Below are positions 50,462-59,211 of a stretch of DNA of 64,000 nucleotides, piece by piece. Source of the DNA: Paenibacillus sp. SYP-B3998 (GTDB lineage: Bacteria; Bacillota; Bacilli; Paenibacillales; NBRC-103111); contig NZ_JAAIKC010000019.1 in the NCBI RefSeq assembly GCF_010820665.1, forward strand, positions 1 through 64,000, in the 5' to 3' direction. The translations under genes were made by a program, and so were the position numbers. The stretch's first letter is position 1. The number at the start of each line of letters is the position of its first letter. The notes beneath the pieces were generated by a model, which had not been told where the DNA came from, searched no databases, and worked only from the letters and a program-made list of their open reading frames with translations.

Positions 50462-51196
50462 TTATCGAGAGATCAGCTTAATTGCTTCATCTAAGTTAAT
50501 ACTGCCCGTGTAGAGCGCCTTGCCCACAATCGCTCCGCCTACACCATTATCTGCTTGATCCGCAAGGCGAACCAAGTCATCCATCTTGCTAACGCCACCA
50601 GACGCAATAACCGTCTGCCCCGATATTTGGGCTAGCTGTGTAATTGCCTGCGTGTTAGGCCCTTCCATCATACCATCACGAGAAATATCCGTGAAAATGA
50701 ATGTTTTTGCGCCTCTCTCGGCTAGCTCAACTGCCAAATCCTCGGCTTTCACCTGCGACGTTTCGAGCCAACCACGTGTAGCTACAAAGCCATCTCGGGC
50801 ATCGATGCCAATCGCAATTTTTTCTCCATGCTTAGCAAGCAAATTATAAACAAATTCACGATTTTCAATTGCTGCAGTGCCAATAATGACACGAGATACA
50901 CCTAAGGAAAGCATATGATCAATATCTTGCTCCGTACGCAGTCCGCCACCCATCTGCACAGGTACTTTAACTGTCTGAGCAATTTGTCCAATCAACTTGT
51001 CGTTAACGGGATAGCCAGCTTTAGCTCCATCCAGATCTACAAGGTGAATCCAAGACGCGCCCTGCGCTTCCCAAGCTTGAGCAACTTCAAGAGGGTTCGT
51101 ATTGTACACCGTCTCCTGATTGTAATCGCCCTGAACCAGACGGACGCATTTCCCGTCGCGAATATCAATTGCCGGATAAATAATGAATGAAGACAT
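50462..51196 (-). CDS. hisA: ProFAR isomerase HisA
   Basis: 1-(5-phosphoribosyl)-5-[(5-phosphoribosylamino)methylideneamino]imidazole-4-carboxamide isomerase, step 4; 244 residues. It has the barrel start IYPAIDIRDGKCVRLVQGDY, with acceptor Asp in AIDIRDG, and the donor Asp in FTDISRDGMMEGPN. It is 18 bp after hisH and 72 bp before hisF. Confidence 0.97.
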   Translation of the reverse strand: MSSFIIYPAIDIRDGKCVRLVQGDYNQETVYNTNPLEVAQAWEAQGASWIHLVDLDGAKAGYPVNDKLIGQIAQTVKVPVQMGGGLRTEQDIDHMLSLGVSRVIIGTAAIENREFVYNLLAKHGEKIAIGIDARDGFVATRGWLETSQVKAEDLAVELAERGAKTFIFTDISRDGMMEGPNTQAITQLAQISGQTVIASGGVSKMDDLVRLADQADNGVGGAIVGKALYTGSINLDEAIKLISR

Positions 51197-51214
51197 GATT
51201 CCCGTTCCGCTCCC

Positions 51215-51820
51215 TTACTTACACATTTTCAAAAAGTTATCGAGCAGTTGCATGCCGATATCACCGCTTTTTTCCGGGTGAAACTGCATGCCGTACACAT
51301 TGTTTTTACCTACAATAGCTGTAACAGGCTGATGGTAGTCGGTCACCGCTAGCAGTTCGTTCTCACGTTCGGGCTTCGCATAGTACGAGTGCACGAAATA
51401 CACGTGCCCTTCATCAATACCACTGAAAAGTGGGCTATCCTTTTGCCTGTAAATAAGACGGTTCCACCCCATATGCGGCACCTTGTAGTCGCCTCGAAAG
51501 CGAACAATCGCACCGGGGAGGAGTCCTAGACCCTCGTGATCGCCATACTCTTCGCTGCTCGCGAACAGCAACTGCATCCCCAGACATATACCGAGCAGCG
51601 GTTTACCCGAATCTGCATAGCGGATAACTACATCATTCAACCCAGACTCACGCAAATGCTCCATCGCGTCGCCGAAAGCACCCACTCCAGGAAGAATCGC
51701 TCCGTCAGCGGCTAGAATCTGCTCCGCATCTCCAGTCACGATCGTTTCGTATCCGAGACGCTCCACAGCTTTGCTTACGCTATGTAAATTGCCCATTCCA
51801 TAGTCAATAATTGCAATCAT
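51215..51820 (-). CDS. hisH: Imidazole glycerol phosphate synthase glutaminase HisH
   Basis: Class I glutamine amidotransferase that feeds ammonia to HisF; 201 residues. It has nucleophile C79 (GICLGMQLLF) and the His/Glu pair in GMQFHPEKSGDIG. The start MIAIIDYGMGNLHS is typical. It begins right after the hisB stop. Confidence 0.97.
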   Translation of the reverse strand: MIAIIDYGMGNLHSVSKAVERLGYETIVTGDAEQILAADGAILPGVGAFGDAMEHLRESGLNDVVIRYADSGKPLLGICLGMQLLFASSEEYGDHEGLGLLPGAIVRFRGDYKVPHMGWNRLIYRQKDSPLFSGIDEGHVYFVHSYYAKPERENELLAVTDYHQPVTAIVGKNNVYGMQFHPEKSGDIGMQLLDNFLKMCK

Positions 51821-52429
51821 TTATAGCACTCCCTTGGTCGAAGGAACCCCCTGCACGCGAGGATCGATCGATGTGGCTTCATCCAGCGCACGACCTAGCG
51901 CTTTGAACACCGCTTCTATCATATGATGCGTGTTTTGTCCGTAGTGTACAATAACATGTAGAGTAATACGCGCTTCAAGCGCCAATTTCCACAGAAACTC
52001 ATGAACAAGTTGTGTATCAAAACTGCCCACCGTCTGTGAAGGATATTGTGCGCGATATTCAAAATGTGGACGATTGCTAATATCGATTACAACCTGTGCA
52101 AGTGCTTCATCCATAGGAACGAACACACTCGCATAGCGTTTAATGCCTCTCTTGTCGCCAAGTGCTTCACGAAGCGTCTGCCCAAGGCAAATACCGATAT
52201 CTTCAACCGTGTGATGATCATCAATTTCGATGTCACCTTTAGCGACCACATTCAGATTGAATTGACCGTGTTTCGTAAACAAGTCGAGCATATGATTAAG
52301 GAAAGGTACATCCGTTTGGATCTCAGAGACTCCTGTCCCATCTACTTGAAACGTCAGTGCAATGTCTGTTTCATTCGTTTTGCGCGCTACACTCGCTGTA
52401 CGAGCTAGCTGATTAGCTTGTTCACTCAT
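51821..52429 (-). CDS. hisB: Imidazoleglycerol-phosphate dehydratase HisB
   Basis: Manganese enzyme for step 6; 202 residues, monofunctional (no HAD phosphatase domain). Metal motifs are IEIDDHHTVEDIGICLG and HVIVHYGQNTHHMIEAVFK. The start overlaps the end of hisD by 8 bp (ATGAGTGA), which implies coupled translation. Confidence 0.97.
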   Translation of the reverse strand: MSEQANQLARTASVARKTNETDIALTFQVDGTGVSEIQTDVPFLNHMLDLFTKHGQFNLNVVAKGDIEIDDHHTVEDIGICLGQTLREALGDKRGIKRYASVFVPMDEALAQVVIDISNRPHFEYRAQYPSQTVGSFDTQLVHEFLWKLALEARITLHVIVHYGQNTHHMIEAVFKALGRALDEATSIDPRVQGVPSTKGVL

Positions 52430-53717
52430 GCTGCTTCAACTTCCCTTCCTTCTTAAGTCGTACCTCAACCGCTCTAGCATGCCCTTCCAGCCCTTCATTC
52501 CTAGCCAATGTCATAATCATTTCGCCATTTGCCAATAAGGCTTCCTTGCTATAGTGAATAACGCTTGATTTTTTCATAAAATCATCCACGTTCAGCGGAG
52601 ATGAAAACCGTGCCGTGCCGTTTGTCGGCAGAACATGATTGGGTCCAGCAAAATAATCGCCTACTGGCTCCGTACTGTACGCACCGAGGAAAATAGCACC
52701 TGCATTCTCAATACGCGGCAGCAGGTTAAATGGCTCCTGAACAAGCAGCTCGCAATGCTCTGGCGCCAAGCGGTTTACGACATCCACACCCTCATCCAAA
52801 TTATCCACAAGGAGTATAGCGCCCTTAGTAGCCGTTGATACAGCGGCGATCGCTTTCTTCGGTAACACATCTAGCTGCCTCCAGAGCTCTAGCCTCACTG
52901 ATTCGGCAAGCTCTTTGGAAGGTGTCACCAGAATCGACGGTGACATCTCATCATGCTCCGCCTGTGCAAGCAGGTCAGCGGCCACGTACTCAGGATCAGC
53001 GAATTCATCCGCCAAAATGACGATGTCCGTCGGACCGGCGATCATGTCGATATCGACGACGCCGAACACGAAGCGTTTGGCCAACGCAACGTAAATATTG
53101 CCCGGGCCAACAATCTTATCTACAGCCGGGATTGATTCGCTGCCGTAGGCTAACGCTGCTATCGCCTGCGCGCCGCCAACGCGGTAGATCTCTTTCACAC
53201 CCGCTTCGGCTGCTGCCACGAGGATATGCGGGTTAATGCCTTCCTCACCCGCGGTGGCCGGAGGCGTCACCATCGCGATCTCCGGCACCCCCGCTACGAT
53301 AGCGGGGATGGCATTCATGAGCACGGAGGAAGGATACGCCGCCTTCCCTCCGGGTACGTACAATCCGACCCGCTTCAGCGGTCGGATGATCTGTCCCAGC
53401 AGGCTGCCATCGGCCTGCAGGTCCATCCACGACGTGCGTTTCTGCTTCTCATGGAACGCGCGGATGTTAGCGGCGGCTTGACGCAGCGCCGCTATGAACG
53501 CGGCGTCCACCTGGGCGTACGCCGCCTGAATTTCCTCCTCGCTAACGCGAAGATCAGCGACGGTGACACGGTCATATTGCTGTGCCATACGACGCAGCGC
53601 AGCATCTCCGTCCTGCCGCACCTCATCGATGATGCGGCGGACGGTCTCATTTTGTTCCGGTGAGCCATATTCAACCTCACGGTTCAACTGAAATTCCGAG
53701 GCGGGAATAATTCGCAT
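52422..53717 (-). CDS. hisD: Histidinol dehydrogenase
   Basis: Oxidises histidinol to histidine in two NAD steps; 431 residues from ATG 53717 (AAGGG about 8-10 bases upstream; the frame is open to 53765). Family blocks are present: YVPGGKAAYPSSVLMNAIPA, DIDMIAGPTDIVILADEFA, DLLAQAEHDE and APEHCELL. The middle of the gene (about 53,220-53,520) is clearly richer in G+C than its flanks. Confidence 0.97.
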   Translation of the reverse strand: MRIIPASEFQLNREVEYGSPEQNETVRRIIDEVRQDGDAALRRMAQQYDRVTVADLRVSEEEIQAAYAQVDAAFIAALRQAAANIRAFHEKQKRTSWMDLQADGSLLGQIIRPLKRVGLYVPGGKAAYPSSVLMNAIPAIVAGVPEIAMVTPPATAGEEGINPHILVAAAEAGVKEIYRVGGAQAIAALAYGSESIPAVDKIVGPGNIYVALAKRFVFGVVDIDMIAGPTDIVILADEFADPEYVAADLLAQAEHDEMSPSILVTPSKELAESVRLELWRQLDVLPKKAIAAVSTATKGAILLVDNLDEGVDVVNRLAPEHCELLVQEPFNLLPRIENAGAIFLGAYSTEPVGDYFAGPNHVLPTNGTARFSSPLNVDDFMKKSSVIHYSKEALLANGEMIMTLARNEGLEGHARAVEVRLKKEGKLKQHE

Positions 53718-53768
53718 CTTCTTCATCCCTTCTATAGTAGACCCTTTACTCAGGCTATTTTTCAATCC

Positions 53769-54407
53769 CTATACTTTCATCGAAGCAGGCAGTACAACCT
53801 GTAACATATCGCATAAACGCTGAATCGATTCGTTCTTCATACGATAGCTAACCCTATTGGCAATTAAACGACTTGTAATCTGGAATATCTCCTCTTGCTC
53901 GACAAGTCCGTTCTCCTTTAGCGTCTGTCCGGTCTCGACCATATCGACAATCCGGTCTGCTAATCCAATAAGCGGAGCCAGCTCGATGGAACCATTTAGC
54001 TTAATAACCTCCACTTGCTGACCCTTCTCTCGGAAATATTGAGAAGCAACATTGGGATACTTCGTTGCCACCCGCGGATTAATGACAGGCTGCCAATCCG
54101 GTAGTCCGATGACAGACATCCGGCAACGCGCAATCCCCAAATCGAGCAGCTCGTAAACGTTTCGGTTCTCCTCCATCAGCACATCTTTGCCGACAATACC
54201 GATATCGGCAACGCCATACTCAACGTAGGTAGGAACATCTACCGGTTTAGCTAGAATAAATTCCATTCTCGCTTCAGGAACGGGAATGATGAGTCTACGC
54301 CCTTCTTCCAAATCTTCGGGTATAGGCAATCCCGCTTTATGAAAAAGCTTTGCTGCTTGCTTATAAATACGGCCCTTAGGCATTGCTACTCTTAATATCT
54401 CTTCCAT
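53769..54407 (-). CDS. hisG: ATP phosphoribosyltransferase, short form HisG
   Basis: First committed step of histidine synthesis, joining ATP and PRPP; 212 residues. It is the short form without the C-terminal ACT-like domain, so it needs HisZ, encoded just upstream. Visible are RVAMPKGRIYKQA, VADIGIVGKDVL, ELLDLGIARCRM and DRIVDMVETGQTLKENGL. Feedback by histidine would act through HisZ. Confidence 0.97.
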   Translation of the reverse strand: MEEILRVAMPKGRIYKQAAKLFHKAGLPIPEDLEEGRRLIIPVPEARMEFILAKPVDVPTYVEYGVADIGIVGKDVLMEENRNVYELLDLGIARCRMSVIGLPDWQPVINPRVATKYPNVASQYFREKGQQVEVIKLNGSIELAPLIGLADRIVDMVETGQTLKENGLVEQEEIFQITSRLIANRVSYRMKNESIQRLCDMLQVVLPASMKV

Positions 54408-54485
54408 GGTGTTAAGCCTCCTTCAAGCTTTCGATTTTCGGAACCGAACGCTTCGCTCGTAAGCACGACTTAATAACGAGCTCTA

Positions 54486-55691
54486 TTAAAGAATCAGTGT
54501 GATAACATCGTTATACCTGGTTCCACGGATCTCATACTGTCCGTTTGCTTGTTTTTGTAGATTCTTAAACAACCCTACAGGTTCTGCCACCAATTGTGTG
54601 ATTACAACAACGTCTTCACGGCTACGCATCTCTTTGGCCAGTTGAAGAGCCTCTTCGCGATGCTTCTCATCGTAAGCGATGAATACGCGGTCAGGCTGCG
54701 CAACGGCTTCTTTACCTATAACCTCTAGAATTCGATTCGTCTTGAGTGCAAAGCCTGTTGCTGGAGCCGGACGACCGAACTGACTCAGCAGATTGTCATA
54801 ACGCCCGCCGCTGCATACCGGGAATCCCAAATCTGCAGCATATCCTTCAAAGGTCATTCCTGTATAATAGGAGAAATCTCCAATCATTGTTAAATCAATC
54901 ACTACATGCTCACTGACGCCATAGGCTTGCAACACATCCCAAACTTCACAAAGATGACGAATTGCATCCTGCGCAATTGGATGCTGAGATACCATACGGG
55001 CTTGCTCGCATATCTCATCCCCACCCCTGAGCCTTAGCACACCATTGAGCTCGCGCTCAACCTCAGGTGTCAGGACCAGAGACTTGATTGCTTCCCGATA
55101 TCCCACATAATCGCGGTTTAAAAGCTGCTCTTTCAGCAGCAACTGTGCATCCGCGCGCCCTTCCAGGGTTTCCTGAAATAACCCATTCAGAAACCCTACA
55201 TGACCTAATGCAATTTTAAATGTGTTCACACCAGCAGCCTGCAGAGAAGCTATGGCTAGAGCTACCACTTCCGCATCTGCTTCTGAAGAAGCATCTCCAA
55301 CAAGCTCTACACCCGTTTGGAAAAATTCAGAATCCCGCCCCGCCTCTTCCTCAATCGCTCTGAACACATTTGAGTGATACGATAGGCGCAAAGGAAAAGC
55401 ATTTTCTTTCAACAAGGATGAAGCCACACGCGCAATTGGCGCGGTTAATTCGGAACGTAAAACAAGTGTCTTGCCTTTACGATCCAACAGTTTAAATAAT
55501 TTCTTGTCTTCTGTGGAACTAGCCACTCCAACTGTATCGTAATATTCCAGCGTCGGCGTAATAATCTGACTGTATCCCCAGCGTTCCATACACGCCAATA
55601 CACGGAATTCAATATTTCGCAGCTTCGCTACTGCCTCGGGCAAGTAATCCTTGACACCAATCGGTTTTTCGAAAACTTTTGGCTTTGACAC
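54486..55691 (-). CDS. hisZ: ATP phosphoribosyltransferase regulatory subunit HisZ
   Basis: Histidyl-tRNA synthetase-like protein without aminoacylation role, partner of short HisG; 401 residues. Class II synthetase motifs are recognisable (ITPTLEYYDTVG, LRSELTAPIARV, FYSYTG-like FSYYTGMTFEGYA, CSGGRYDNLLSQFG). It is the first gene of the his operon. The 140-bp upstream gap to 55835 is too short for a T-box and I see none; control is therefore unclear. Confidence 0.95.
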   Translation of the reverse strand: MSKPKVFEKPIGVKDYLPEAVAKLRNIEFRVLACMERWGYSQIITPTLEYYDTVGVASSTEDKKLFKLLDRKGKTLVLRSELTAPIARVASSLLKENAFPLRLSYHSNVFRAIEEEAGRDSEFFQTGVELVGDASSEADAEVVALAIASLQAAGVNTFKIALGHVGFLNGLFQETLEGRADAQLLLKEQLLNRDYVGYREAIKSLVLTPEVERELNGVLRLRGGDEICEQARMVSQHPIAQDAIRHLCEVWDVLQAYGVSEHVVIDLTMIGDFSYYTGMTFEGYAADLGFPVCSGGRYDNLLSQFGRPAPATGFALKTNRILEVIGKEAVAQPDRVFIAYDEKHREEALQLAKEMRSREDVVVITQLVAEPVGLFKNLQKQANGQYEIRGTRYNDVITLIL

Positions 55692-55881
55692 TGTCTCACC
55701 TCAATCATTAAAAATTATACTTTCTTCTATTCATATGAATTATATATACCGTCAAATTACTTTAGTTCACTAACGTGCTACCATGCTACCAAAATAAAGA
55801 ATGTACGGTTATTCTATCATGGAACCCTATGACCGTCAATTGTGAATGGACCGATCTATACCCGGATTGCGCCTATAAGCG

Positions 55882-55919
55882 TAAAGAAAAAGAGCTGTAC
55901 CACACTGCGTACAACTCTT
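55882..55919 (-). terminator. Terminator after acyltransferase gene
   Basis: On the minus strand AAGAGTTGTAC, loop, GTACAGCTCTT followed by TTTCTTT. It overlaps the acyltransferase stop and ends the hprK-lgt-ppaX-acyltransferase run before the his operon. Confidence 0.8.
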
Positions 55920-56412
55920 ACTTTTCACTATGTCCTTCGCGAATAATTTGCAGCGGATTCCCTGCAACAAAGCTATAAGGCGCCACGTCTTTATGTACAA
56001 CGGAACCCGCTCCAATGATGGCATAATCACCGATCGTGACGCCAGGTAAGATAATTGTATTGGCACCCACCATCACGTTCGATCCAATATGCACTTCACC
56101 AAGTCGATATTCCCGCGTCAAATACTCATGGGCTAGGATTGTTGTATTATAACCAATAATGGTATTATCCCCAACATGAATCTTTTCTGGGAAAAACACA
56201 TCCACCATTACCATCAAGGCAAAAGCCGTATGCTCCCCAACCGTCATCCCAAGTATATGCCGATATATCCAATTCTTCACACGCAACGAAGGGGAATACC
56301 GACTAATTTGGATAAACACAAAATTACGTATCGCCTTCCACTTGCTAACCGTATGATAGATTTGCCATAAAGCATTAGGTCCGTCGACCGGATACTTGTC
56401 TGTCCTTCTCAA
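55918..56412 (-). CDS. Hexapeptide-repeat acyltransferase
   Basis: 164 residues; left-handed beta-helix with imperfect hexapeptides (VGDNTIIGYNTTIL, IGSNVMVGANTIILPGVTIG, DYAIIGAGSVVHKDVAPYSF) and the family ending VAGNPLQIIREG. Relatives transfer acetyl or other acyl groups to sugars, antibiotics or wall polymers. The acceptor cannot be read. The start overlaps the ppaX stop by 4 bp, the usual neighbour in Bacillales (YvoF-like). Confidence 0.88.
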   Translation of the reverse strand: MRRTDKYPVDGPNALWQIYHTVSKWKAIRNFVFIQISRYSPSLRVKNWIYRHILGMTVGEHTAFALMVMVDVFFPEKIHVGDNTIIGYNTTILAHEYLTREYRLGEVHIGSNVMVGANTIILPGVTIGDYAIIGAGSVVHKDVAPYSFVAGNPLQIIREGHSEK

Positions 56413-57068
56413 TCCTTAACCACATCCGTTGCCAATCCTACAATTGGCAGCAGCTCGAGCATATCGTCAATGAGGTAGCTTGGCTTATATCCTTCTAAAT
56501 AAGAACGCCCTTTCCATGACCAGGACACACCTACAGAAGTTACTCCCGCATTATGCGCTGCCTCGATATCATAGTGGCTGTCTCCTACCATAATGGCTTC
56601 TTCCGCTTTACTGCCTAATTGTTCCAAAGCAGCGAAAATACCTTCTGGATTTGGCTTGGCTTCTTTCACATCTTCCACGGTCACGATCGTGCTAATGAAA
56701 GTGTCTAATCCACAAAGTTTCAACCCCATCAGGGTTGTTTTACGGATTTTGCTTGTAACAATTCCGATTTTATAGCCTTTTTCATGCAGTTTAGACATAA
56801 CCGCATGTACATTCGGGAATTCTTTTACTAGCTCATCGTGCTTGGATAAATTAAACGTACGGTATTTATTAATAAGGTCTTCCACTTCTGTCCTGCCTGA
56901 AAAAAATTCCATTTGTTCTACAAGTGGCCGCCCCATATTGGGAATAATCATTTCTCTAGTAACAGGCTCAGGCGATTCCCCTTCTAAGCTGTGCAGAAAC
57001 GATTGTACAATTAGTTCATTCGTGTCTACAATCGTCCCATCCAAATCAAACAGTACGGTTTGAATCAT
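56409..57068 (-). CDS. ppaX: Pyrophosphatase PpaX (HAD family)
   Basis: 219 residues. HAD motifs are DLDGTIVDT (nucleophile D9, acid D11), VTSKIRKTT, and MVGDSHYDIEAAHNAG. In B. subtilis PpaX hydrolyses the pyrophosphate released when HprK/P dephosphorylates HPr-Ser-P, which pulls that reaction forward. Its start overlaps the lgt gene by 23 bp, so it is in one operon with hprK and lgt. Confidence 0.94.
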   Translation of the reverse strand: MIQTVLFDLDGTIVDTNELIVQSFLHSLEGESPEPVTREMIIPNMGRPLVEQMEFFSGRTEVEDLINKYRTFNLSKHDELVKEFPNVHAVMSKLHEKGYKIGIVTSKIRKTTLMGLKLCGLDTFISTIVTVEDVKEAKPNPEGIFAALEQLGSKAEEAIMVGDSHYDIEAAHNAGVTSVGVSWSWKGRSYLEGYKPSYLIDDMLELLPIVGLATDVVKD

Positions 57069-58020
57069 AGTCGGCTCCTTTTGTGTCTAACTCTTCTTGT
57101 GAATTTGCGCTTGCTGCCGATGCTTTTGTAGAAACAATTGGATCTGCATAATGCTCGCTAGCATATCCCTTTTTCCTTCTAATCACAATAATAATGATTG
57201 CTGCAATGACAATCAGCAGAGCAAGTAATTGAGAAAACCTTACATTTCCACCATATGTCAGTACACCTGGTTCAAATACAATAGTCATTGGAGACCAAAG
57301 TACATTCATAAATGATGCTAGCCAAGTAGGTCCGATAAAATCAAGACTATCCGTCCGCACGCCTTCTATAAAGAAACGGCCAACGGAATACCAAATGAAA
57401 TAACTAAAGAATAGCTCACCAGAACGAAGGAAGGGTCTCCGACGCAACCAGAGAAGGAACAATAGACCTAAGAGATTCCAGACCGATTCATAAAGAAATG
57501 CGGGATGATAGTAAATCCCCTCTATGTTCATCTGATTCACAATAAAATTTGGCAAATGCAGCGTATTTCTTAAGAAAGCTTCTCCTACAGGTCCACCGTG
57601 TGCCTCTTGATTCATAAAATTGCCCCAACGACCAATTGCCTGCCCTACGATTAAACCAGGAGCACAAATATCAACAATTCTCCAGAACGAATACCCCTTA
57701 GCTCTTATGTAAAAATAACCGCCGACCAAGGCACCTATTAGCGCACCATAAATCGCTATGCCTCCGTGCCAAATCATAAATATCTCAGCCAAATTGTTTT
57801 TGTAGTCCGACCACTGAAAAGCCACATAATAAATTCTGGCCCCTACGATAGCAGATGGCAAGCCGATCAATACTAAATCCATAAAAAAATCAGGTGAAAT
57901 ACGGAATCGTTTACCTTCTTGTATAGCTAACAATAAACCTACTAATGCCGCAGTCCCTAAAATAATTCCATACCAATGCACTTCGAGAGGTCCAATTGCA
58001 AATGCAATCTTGTTAAGCAT
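57046..58020 (-). CDS. lgt: Prolipoprotein diacylglyceryl transferase
   Basis: Membrane enzyme that adds diacylglycerol to the lipobox cysteine of prolipoproteins; 324 residues with seven membrane segments. The signature GRWGNFMNQEAHGG and IYYHPAFLYESVWNL are present, as is WHGGIAIYGALIGA. A polar C-terminal tail of about 45 residues follows the last segment. It would process the two lipoproteins encoded in this window. It lies between hprK and ppaX. Confidence 0.96.
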   Translation of the reverse strand: MLNKIAFAIGPLEVHWYGIILGTAALVGLLLAIQEGKRFRISPDFFMDLVLIGLPSAIVGARIYYVAFQWSDYKNNLAEIFMIWHGGIAIYGALIGALVGGYFYIRAKGYSFWRIVDICAPGLIVGQAIGRWGNFMNQEAHGGPVGEAFLRNTLHLPNFIVNQMNIEGIYYHPAFLYESVWNLLGLLFLLWLRRRPFLRSGELFFSYFIWYSVGRFFIEGVRTDSLDFIGPTWLASFMNVLWSPMTIVFEPGVLTYGGNVRFSQLLALLIVIAAIIIIVIRRKKGYASEHYADPIVSTKASAASANSQEELDTKGADYDSNRTV

Positions 58021-58090
58021 AATTATCTCCGCGCCTCCTTCTTAATGTATGCATGCACCGTTAGGCCAGCGGCACCTGCTTTTCATTCCA

Positions 58091-59032
58091 TTAATCTACA
58101 TCTTCGAAATCTTCATTTAACGATTCAGTAAGCTTGTTTGTGAATTGGAGCGCTGCATTGTAACCCATACGCTTCAAGCGATAGTTCATTGCAGCAACCT
58201 CAACGATAACAGCCAAATTTCGTCCCGGGCGAACAGGAATCGTAACTAACGGTAAATCAGTATCAATGATACGCGTCAGCTCTTCATCCAAGCCCAATCG
58301 ATCGTACTGCTTATCTTGCTGCCAATTCTCAAGTTTAACAACAACGGAAATTTTCTTGATATTACGAATCGCACCTGCCCCGAATAGCGTCATTACATTG
58401 ATGATACCAACTCCGCGAATTTCCAGCAGGTGGCGAATAAGCTCAGGCGCATTCCCTGTTAGTACTTTATCCCCTGTCTGCCTGATTTCAACCGCATCAT
58501 CCGCAATTAAACGGTGGCCTCGTTTCACGAGCTCCAATGCAGTCTCACTTTTCCCGATTCCACTACTGCCGGTGATCAACATCCCAATTCCGTACACATC
58601 GACAAGCACCCCGTGAATTGTGGTGCTCGGTGCTAGCTTATTTTCGAGAAAGCCCGTCAACCGACTCGCGAAGATCGTCGTGGATACTTGACTTCTTAAA
58701 ACAGGAAGATCTCGTTTCGTTGCTTCTTCAAGCAATTCTATCGGAACATCCAAGCCTCTCGTCACGATAATACAAGGTGTTTCCTCGGGTGAGCATAGTT
58801 GTTCAACACGATTACGCCGAACCCCCGTAGTGAGCATCTCCATGAAGGTAACTTCAGTCTTACCAAGCATTTGAATCCGTTCCCGCGGATGATAGTTGAA
58901 ATACCCCGCCATTTCCAAGCCTGGACGATATAGGTCACCAGTAGTAATGGGACGTTTGAGTCCAGATTCACCTGCAAGAACTTCCATATGGAATTGTTCC
59001 ACTAATTCGGAAACCTTCACTTTTTTCGCCAT
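58091..59032 (-). CDS. hprK: HPr kinase/phosphorylase
   Basis: Bifunctional sensor of carbon state that phosphorylates HPr/Crh at Ser46 when fructose 1,6-bisphosphate is high and dephosphorylates it when phosphate is high. 313 residues. Visible are H140 (TTIHGVLVDVYG), Walker A GSSGIGKS (155-162), the LIADDAVEI metal region and the HprK signature LEIRGVGIINVMTLFGAGA. GGAGGAGAC precedes the ATG. It heads the hprK-lgt-ppaX-acyltransferase operon. Its substrate candidate is the HPr-like protein at 39.8 kb. Confidence 0.97.
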   Translation of the reverse strand: MAKKVKVSELVEQFHMEVLAGESGLKRPITTGDLYRPGLEMAGYFNYHPRERIQMLGKTEVTFMEMLTTGVRRNRVEQLCSPEETPCIIVTRGLDVPIELLEEATKRDLPVLRSQVSTTIFASRLTGFLENKLAPSTTIHGVLVDVYGIGMLITGSSGIGKSETALELVKRGHRLIADDAVEIRQTGDKVLTGNAPELIRHLLEIRGVGIINVMTLFGAGAIRNIKKISVVVKLENWQQDKQYDRLGLDEELTRIIDTDLPLVTIPVRPGRNLAVIVEVAAMNYRLKRMGYNAALQFTNKLTESLNEDFEDVD

Positions 59033-59167
59033 AGACCTGTCTCCTCCGAGTTTTTGCTTTGCAACATATACTTCATAAGCATTCTACTGTAACCCAATAG
59101 TTTCATCGTAATGGAATCCCTATATGAAATCAACTAAAGTGTTCATGAACTAGTGAAAATATACAAA

Positions 59168-59192
59168 AGACCAGCCGTTGGCGGCTGGTCTA
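59168..59192 (-). terminator. Terminator after sugar ABC ATPase gene
   Basis: AGACCAGCCG and its partner CGGCTGGTCT form a perfect stem with loop TTGG, followed on the minus strand by TTTTGTATATTTT. Confidence 0.85.
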
Positions 59193-59211
59193 TCTCTTTA
59201 AAACATTTATA

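Noticed and set aside
53220..53520. GC-rich middle of hisD as a transferred segment
   Set aside because: The family motifs run on without a break through this part. The composition shift alone is not enough to claim recombination.
55692..55835. T-box riboswitch in front of hisZ
   Set aside because: The gap is only about 140 bp. I find no T-box AGGGTGGNACCGCG motif and no matching terminator/antiterminator pair.
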